A stretch of 64,000 bases of DNA from Allosaccharopolyspora coralli. Lineage in GTDB: Bacteria > Actinomycetota > Actinomycetes > Mycobacteriales > Pseudonocardiaceae. A program made the position numbers and the translations under genes. Where the stretch lies: NCBI RefSeq assembly GCF_009664835.1, contig NZ_CP045929.1:4650001-4714000 (forward strand), written 5' to 3'. The notes under the pieces are model-generated. The model searched no databases and was not told the origin of the DNA. It saw only the letters and a list, made by a program, of their open reading frames with translations. Position 1 is the first letter of the stretch. Every line of letters begins with the position of its first letter. Positions 59,670 through 64,000 of the stretch are shown one piece after another.

Positions 59670-61745
59670 GTGCCCACCCACTCGGACGACGCACGAATCG
59701 TGCCGCTTCCGCTGCTCGCCCACCACTCCGCCGCCCGCTCCTCGGTCACCTGCAAGTACCGGTGCGGCAACGCCTGCGCCCACGACGCACCGAACACCTC
59801 CGGAAACGAGTACTTCGGCGACATCGTCGACTCCGTGCTCAGCCGCCGCGGCGCGCTCAAGGCGGGCGCTGTCCTCGCGGCGACCACCGGCGGCGCCGTC
59901 GCGTTCAGCGGTTCCGCCGCCGCAGCGCCGGCTCCGGGGGACTCGTCTCCGGACAACTCCTCTTCGGGCGCCGCACCGGGGACCGACTTCGACCCGGTCG
60001 CCCCGAACACCGAGGACCGCGTCGTCGTACCGGAGGGCTACGCGCAGAACGTCGTCATCCGCTGGGGTGACCCCGTGTTCGACGAAGCACCGGAGTTCGA
60101 CCTGAACAACCAGACCGGCGCCGCGCAGGAAAAGCAGTTCGGCTACAACAACGACTTCGCCGCACTGCTCCCCCTCGACGCGAGCGGGAAACGTCACCTG
60201 CTGGTGTGCAACCACGAGTACACCACCGAGTCGCACATGTTCCCTGGCTACGACGAGAACAACCCCACCGAGGAACAGGTCCGGGTGGCATGGGCCGCAC
60301 ACGGACTGTCCGTCGTGCACGTCGACGCCGACCTGCGCGAAGGGGGCCTCACCCCCGCGACCAGCAAGTACAACCGCCGCATCACCCTCAACACAGAGTT
60401 CGAGATGCGCGGGCCTGCGGCGGGAAGCGACCTGCTCAAGACCTCCGCCGACCCGAGCGGCACGAAGGTGCTCGGCACCCAGAACAACTGTGCGGGCGGC
60501 GTCACCCCCTGGGGCACGGTGCTCTCCGGCGAGGAGAACTTCCACCAGTACTTCGCCAACGCCGAGGGCGTCACCGACCCCGCCGCCAAGCAACGACTCG
60601 ACCGCTACGGGTTCAGCGGCACCGCAAGCGACCGCAAGTGGGAACGCTTCGACAAGCGCTGGGACATCTCGCAAGAGCCGAACGAGCCGCACCGCTTCGG
60701 CTGGATCATCGAACTCGACCCGCACGACCCGCGCTCCACGCCGGTCAAACACACCGCGCTCGGCCGCTTCAAACACGAAGGTGCGACCGTCCACGTCGCC
60801 GACGACGGCCGCGTCGTCGCCTACTCCGGTGACGACGAACGGTTCGACTACCTGTACAAGTTCGTCTCCGACAAGGCGATGAAGCCGGGACGCAGTTCCC
60901 GCGCGCGGCGCCACAACATGGCGCTGCTCGACGAAGGCACCCTCTACGTCGCGCGGTTCACCGGCAACAGCCCCGAATCCGAGATCGACGGCAGCGGGAA
61001 ACTGCCCGCCGACGGCGCTTTCGACGGCACCGGCGAATGGCTCCCGCTCGCGCACAACGACGAGAGCCTCGTCGAAGGCATGAGCGCCGAGGAGGTCTAC
61101 GTCTTCACCCGCCTCGCCGCCGACAAGGTCGGGGCCACGAAGATGGACCGGCCCGAGGACGTCGAACCGAACCCGACCAACGGCAAGATCTACTGCGCGC
61201 TCACCAACAACACGAACCGCGGCTCCGAGGGCAACGCCGGAGCCGACGAGATCAACCCGCGTGTGGGCAACAAGCACGGCCACATGCTCGAACTCGACGA
61301 CGACCACACCGGCACCACGTTCGGGTGGAACCTGCTGCTGGTGTGCGGCGACCCCGGTGACCCGTCCACCTATTTCGGCGGGTTCGACAAGTCGCGGGTC
61401 TCGCCGATCTCGTGCCCGGACAACGTGGCCTTCGACCGGCACGGCAACCTGTGGATCTCCACCGACGGCAACGAGCTCGACTCCAACGACGGGCTGTTCG
61501 TGGTGCCGGTCGACGGGCCGGAGCGGGGCCACGTCAAACAGTTCCTCACCGTTCCGGTCGACGCGGAGACCTGCGGTCCGGTGATCAACGACAAGCTTGT
61601 GACCGTCTGCGTGCAGCACCCGGGCGAGAACGACGAGGGGCTCACCTCGCACTGGCCCGACGGAGGCACTTCCCACCCACGCCCGGCCGTGGCTGCCGTC
61701 TGGCGCGACGACAACGGCACGGTCGGCGAGATCGGCCGCCGCTGA
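59670..61745 (+). CDS. phoX: PhoX-family alkaline phosphatase (Tat-exported), copy 2
   Basis: A 691-residue paralogue of the gene at 55587. It has the same N-terminal order (RIVPLPLLAHHSAARSSVTCKYRCGNACAHD) and Tat signal (SRRGALKAGAVLAATTGGAVA), then GYNNDFAALLPLDASGKRHLLVCNHEYTTESHM, NNCAGGVTPWGTVLSGEENFHQYF, DPRSTPVKHTALGRFKHEGATV, AHNDESLVEGMSAEEVYVFTRLAADKVGATKMDRPEDVEPNPTNGK and FDKSRVSPISCPDNVAFDRHGNLWISTDG. The GTG at 59670 follows GGAGG with 5-nt spacing. A 54-nt hairpin follows the stop. Together with glpQ it points to scavenging of organic phosphate. Confidence 0.94.
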   Translation: MPTHSDDARIVPLPLLAHHSAARSSVTCKYRCGNACAHDAPNTSGNEYFGDIVDSVLSRRGALKAGAVLAATTGGAVAFSGSAAAAPAPGDSSPDNSSSGAAPGTDFDPVAPNTEDRVVVPEGYAQNVVIRWGDPVFDEAPEFDLNNQTGAAQEKQFGYNNDFAALLPLDASGKRHLLVCNHEYTTESHMFPGYDENNPTEEQVRVAWAAHGLSVVHVDADLREGGLTPATSKYNRRITLNTEFEMRGPAAGSDLLKTSADPSGTKVLGTQNNCAGGVTPWGTVLSGEENFHQYFANAEGVTDPAAKQRLDRYGFSGTASDRKWERFDKRWDISQEPNEPHRFGWIIELDPHDPRSTPVKHTALGRFKHEGATVHVADDGRVVAYSGDDERFDYLYKFVSDKAMKPGRSSRARRHNMALLDEGTLYVARFTGNSPESEIDGSGKLPADGAFDGTGEWLPLAHNDESLVEGMSAEEVYVFTRLAADKVGATKMDRPEDVEPNPTNGKIYCALTNNTNRGSEGNAGADEINPRVGNKHGHMLELDDDHTGTTFGWNLLLVCGDPGDPSTYFGGFDKSRVSPISCPDNVAFDRHGNLWISTDGNELDSNDGLFVVPVDGPERGHVKQFLTVPVDAETCGPVINDKLVTVCVQHPGENDEGLTSHWPDGGTSHPRPAVAAVWRDDNGTVGEIGRR

Positions 61746-61749
61746 CGGC

Positions 61750-61803
61750 TGACAGCAAGGGAACCTTCCTGTCATCAGTGACCGGAAAGTTCCCTTGCTG
61801 TCA
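61750..61803. terminator. Long hairpin after phoX copy 2
   Basis: Outer arms TGACAGCAAGGGAAC and GTTCCCTTGCTGTCA are perfectly complementary (15 bp) and an inner CTTCC/GGAAAG pair continues the stem. It starts 5 bp after the stop codon. It may also be a REP-like element. Confidence 0.85.
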
Positions 61804-61836
61804 TCGACCGTGTCGCGTGCGGCTACGGTGCGGCGC

Positions 61837-62523
61837 ATGACTTCTCGACCGACGGCACTGGTAACCGGGGCCTCGCGCGGCATCGGCATCGAGATCGCCC
61901 GAAACCTCGCCGAGACCCACGACGTCCTGCTCGGAGGCCGCGACCCCGCGGCTCTGGACGCCGTGGCCTCCGACATCCCCGGGGCGCGCTCGTGGCCGGT
62001 GGAACTCACCGACGACGCAGCAGTCCAGGAGGCCGCCGCCGACGTCGACCGCCTCGACGTGCTGGTGCACAGCGCGGGGACGGTCGAGCTCGGGACGCTC
62101 GCCGAAGCCGGGACCGACTCGTGGCGGCGAACGTTCGAGCTCAACGTGTTCGCCGTCGCCGAGCTGACCCGCGCACTACTGCCCGCGCTCCGCGCCGCAC
62201 AGGGCCACGTCGTGCTCGTCAACTCCGGCGCCGGTCTCGGCGCCAAGCCGGGGTGGGGCTCCTACGCGGCGAGCAAGTTCGCGCTGCGCGCCTACGCCGA
62301 CGTGCTCCGTGCCGAGGAGGCCGAGCACGGGGTCCTGGTGACCTCGGTGTTCCCCGGTCGGGTGGCCACCGACATGCAGCGCGAGGTGCGCGCGTCCGAA
62401 GGCGGCGAGTTCGAGGCGGCGCGCTACCTGCGGCCGGAGACGGTCGCGAGCACCGTCGCCTCCGCCGTCCGAACCCCCGCCGACGCACACGTCACCGAGA
62501 TCGTCCTCCGCCCCCGGAACTAG
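61837..62523 (+). CDS. Short-chain dehydrogenase/reductase
   Basis: A 228-residue SDR. NAD(P)-binding turn ALVTGASRGIGIEIARNLAE at residues 6-20, VLVHSAGTVELG, VLVNSGAGLGAKPGWGSYAASKFALRAYADVLRAE with catalytic Ser/Tyr/Lys, and SVFPGRVATDM. Acts on an unknown alcohol or carbonyl compound. The ATG at 61837 has TACGGT 7 nt upstream (leaderless). Convergent with the amidohydrolase at 62602. Confidence 0.92.
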   Translation: MTSRPTALVTGASRGIGIEIARNLAETHDVLLGGRDPAALDAVASDIPGARSWPVELTDDAAVQEAAADVDRLDVLVHSAGTVELGTLAEAGTDSWRRTFELNVFAVAELTRALLPALRAAQGHVVLVNSGAGLGAKPGWGSYAASKFALRAYADVLRAEEAEHGVLVTSVFPGRVATDMQREVRASEGGEFEAARYLRPETVASTVASAVRTPADAHVTEIVLRPRN

Positions 62524-62534
62524 CCCTCCGGGCT

Positions 62535-62595
62535 TGTGGACAACTCCCTCCGCCTGTGGACAGAGGGGTGGCAAATTCGCGCGAATTTGCCACCC
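62535..62595. repeat. Composite element C: 30-bp palindrome plus two DnaA-box-like 9-mers
   Basis: Opposite orientation: TGTGGACAA (62535-62543) and TGTGGACAG (62555-62563), complements of TTGTCCACA and CTGTCCACA, 20 bp apart, precede a perfect 30-bp palindrome (62566-62595). It fills the 78-bp convergent gap between the SDR and the amidohydrolase. Confidence 0.92.
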
Positions 62596-62601
62596 GGCGG
62601 A

Positions 62602-63930
62602 TCAGGGGCGGAGGCGGGAGGCGGCGGTGCGGGCCGCGGCTTGCACGGAGCGGCGGTCGACGCGGCCGGGCTCCGCCTCGTGGAGGACCTCCTCGCCCGC
62701 GACCCACACGTCCCGGACACAGCGGGAGCCGGCGGCCCACACCACGTTCGCGATCACCTGGTCGTCCGGCGCGTCGAGGCCGGTCGCGAACGCCGGGTTG
62801 TCGACGTCGAGATGTACCACGTCGGCCCACCGCCCGGCTTCCAACGCCCCGATGTCGTCGCGGTGCAACGCCTCCGCACCACCGCGCGTCGCCGCGAGCA
62901 ACGCCCTCGGCGCGGGCAGTGCCGTGGCGTCCTGCGTCGACATTCGGGCGAACATGCCCGCGAGCTGCACTTCCTCCCACAGGTCGAGGTCGTCGTTGCT
63001 GGACGGCCCGTCCGTTCCGAGCCCGACCGGAATCCCGGCCGCGAGCATGTCCACCAACCGGGCCGTGCCGGAGGCCAACTTCGCGTTCGAGCCCGGACAG
63101 TGCGCCACCCCAGTCCCGCGCCGCGCGAACAGCGCGATGTCGTCGTCCGAGAGGTGCACCGCGTGCGCCGCGAGCACCCGCCCGTCCAACACACCCAGCT
63201 TGTCGAGCAGCTTCGGCACCGAACCGAACTGTTCCCGCTGCGCCGTGTCCTCGCCGGGCGACTCAGCCACGTGCACCTGAACCAGCGCTCCGCGCGCCTG
63301 GGCCGCTTCCCCGACCGCCCCCAACGCCTCGGTCGGCAGCACGTACGCCGAATGCGGCCCGTACCCGAGCTCCACCCGGTCGCCGGCCCCGAACCGGAGC
63401 CCGTCCGCATCGATCCACCGGCTGATGCCCGCGATCATGTCCTGCCAGGTGCCGAGCCCGGCGAGATCCGGAACGTCCAGCACGCCGGGGGTGAGCACGA
63501 TCCGCGAGCCCACCGACAGCGCGGCCTCCGCGATCGCCTCACCGGGGAAGTACATCTCGGCGCTGGTCGTGACCCCGGCGCGCAGCATCTCCACGCACCC
63601 GAGCTCCATCCCGACTCGGACGTCGGCGTGACGCAGCTTCGCCTCCGCAGGCCAGATCACCTCCTGCAGCCAGCGCATCAGCGGCAGATCGCCGCCCATC
63701 CCGCGGAGCAAGGTCATCGGGCTGTGCGCGTGCGCGTTGACCAGCCCCGGCATGAGGATCCCGCCGCACTCGCGCACTCGTGTCGTGTTCGGGCGCGGCG
63801 GGGCCTCGTCGCGCGGGCCGCAGAAGAGGATCCGGCCGTCGGTGTCGATGTCGAGGACCGCGTCCCGGATCACCGAGCAAGTGTCGTCGCAGGGCAGGGC
63901 GAGCGGGGCGTGCAGACGCAGTGCAGACAT
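62602..63930 (-). CDS. Amidohydrolase family protein (deaminase, MTA/SAH-deaminase type)
   Basis: A 442-residue metal-dependent hydrolase of the amidohydrolase superfamily. Metal site motif HAHSPMT (GLVNAHAHSPMTLLRGMGGDLPLMRWLQ), then GVTTSAEMYFPGEA, ALVQVHVAESPGED (metal His), VLAAHAVHLSDDDI, GTGVAHCPGSNAKLASG and GIPVGLGTDGPSSNDDLDLWEE (metal Asp), the signature of MtaD/ATZ-TRZ-type aminohydrolases acting on S-adenosylhomocysteine, methylthioadenosine or similar heterocycles. The exact substrate is not decidable. The ATG at 63928-63930 has CAGAAT 7 nt upstream (leaderless pattern), preferred over an ATG three codons earlier. Confidence 0.93.
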   Translation of the reverse strand: MSALRLHAPLALPCDDTCSVIRDAVLDIDTDGRILFCGPRDEAPPRPNTTRVRECGGILMPGLVNAHAHSPMTLLRGMGGDLPLMRWLQEVIWPAEAKLRHADVRVGMELGCVEMLRAGVTTSAEMYFPGEAIAEAALSVGSRIVLTPGVLDVPDLAGLGTWQDMIAGISRWIDADGLRFGAGDRVELGYGPHSAYVLPTEALGAVGEAAQARGALVQVHVAESPGEDTAQREQFGSVPKLLDKLGVLDGRVLAAHAVHLSDDDIALFARRGTGVAHCPGSNAKLASGTARLVDMLAAGIPVGLGTDGPSSNDDLDLWEEVQLAGMFARMSTQDATALPAPRALLAATRGGAEALHRDDIGALEAGRWADVVHLDVDNPAFATGLDAPDDQVIANVVWAAGSRCVRDVWVAGEEVLHEAEPGRVDRRSVQAAARTAASRLRP

Positions 63931-63971
63931 GCCTCGCATTCTGCAACACGGCTCCCGCCGTACCGGCGGCC

Positions 63972-64000
63972 TCAGTCCCGGACGTACAACAGGTCGTGCA
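63972..64000 (-). CDS. C-terminal end of a gene cut by the window edge
   Basis: On the minus strand the last codons read HDLLYVRD then TGA (stop at 63972-63974). Only about nine codons are visible, so the product cannot be named; the coding interpretation rests on the sensible peptide end and the position before a leaderless gene. Confidence 0.35.

Noticed and set aside
59397-62246. Minus-strand open frame of about 949 codons opposite phoX copy 2 and the SDR gene
   Set aside because: High-GC coding DNA leaves long open antisense frames. The plus strand carries recognised PhoX and SDR genes with ribosome or leaderless signals, and the antisense product has no family features.

Overview
The window is chromosomal DNA of a high-GC Gram-positive bacterium. 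Coding regions have a strong third-position GC bias, GTG starts are frequent, and several gene sets are typical of Actinobacteria (HspR-controlled dnaK operon, EtfD-type reductase, WXG100 protein, ECF41 sigma factor, PadR and TetR regulators). The gene set and repeat style suggest the Pseudonocardiaceae (Saccharomonospora/Amycolatopsis/Saccharopolyspora type); that family assignment is inference. From memory, many core genes match a block of the Mycobacterium tuberculosis chromosome (roughly Rv0317c-Rv0384c: glpQ, dcd, tRNA-Gly, etfD, dnaK-grpE-dnaJ-hspR, purA, a purA-neighbour protein, a DUF3151 protein, fba, dedA, trmH-like, pyrE, clpB). This is ancestral core chromosome with small accessory insertions, not an island, prophage or biosynthetic cluster.

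Layout. 1-2.0 kb: a partial aminotransferase, then a WXG100/lytic transglycosylase fusion with a small EspC-like partner. 2.4-7.3 kb: purD, secreted glpQ, purA and a purA-linked protein. 7.5-10.8 kb: secreted HNH nuclease, a flavin-binding protein, a FUSC membrane protein and DUF3151. 10.9-15.4 kb: fba, YciI-like, a sigma factor, nagA, a tiny membrane protein and dedA. 15.4-18.6 kb: a minus-strand group (anchored protein, SDR, pyrE, SpoU methyltransferase). 18.8-29.8 kb: two drug-type MFS exporters, clpB, an amino acid symporter, two MarR regulators and a PPOX protein. 30.0-32.7 kb: flavohaemoglobin and an ECF41 sigma/carboxymuconolactone decarboxylase pair. 32.7-37.1 kb: dnaK-grpE-dnaJ-hspR. 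37.4-46.6 kb: a frameshifted DUF4097-like gene, TetR, DUF1707, a GAP-family protein, etfD, a secreted propeller-like protein, a sugar transporter and dcd. 46.7-55.3 kb: tRNA-Gly(CCC), SGNH hydrolase, cupin, VOC/PadR pair, GNAT, a short RibD-like gene, a flavin monooxygenase, small membrane proteins and a HAD phosphatase. 55.6-63.9 kb: two PhoX phosphatases around a MarR/FAD-oxidoreductase pair, an SDR and an amidohydrolase.

Genes acting together. HspR, the last gene of the dnaK operon, should repress its own operon and clpB: HAIR operators are present upstream of both. purD, purA, pyrE and dcd supply nucleotide metabolism. glpQ and the PhoX proteins release phosphate from organic esters outside the cell. 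The ECF41 sigma gene carries a matching ECF41 promoter in front of itself and its decarboxylase partner. Several regulators sit beside obvious operators (MarR/MFS, MarR/FAD oxidoreductase, PadR/VOC).

The most unusual signals are non-coding. Four copies of a composite element combine a perfect 30-32 bp palindrome with two DnaA-box-like 9-mers at fixed spacing. A separate six-site DnaA-box-like cluster lies at 25.9-26.0 kb. Four copies of a long hairpin sit at gene ends, and in three of them the arm supplies stop codons, in one case for both convergent genes. Two copies of a ~160-175 bp repeat fold into a nested stem. A degenerate repeat built around GCGGAACCTCA is scattered through the gaps. 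Many genes also show a TANNNT box 6-8 nt before the start codon and no Shine-Dalgarno sequence, the signature of leaderless transcription.
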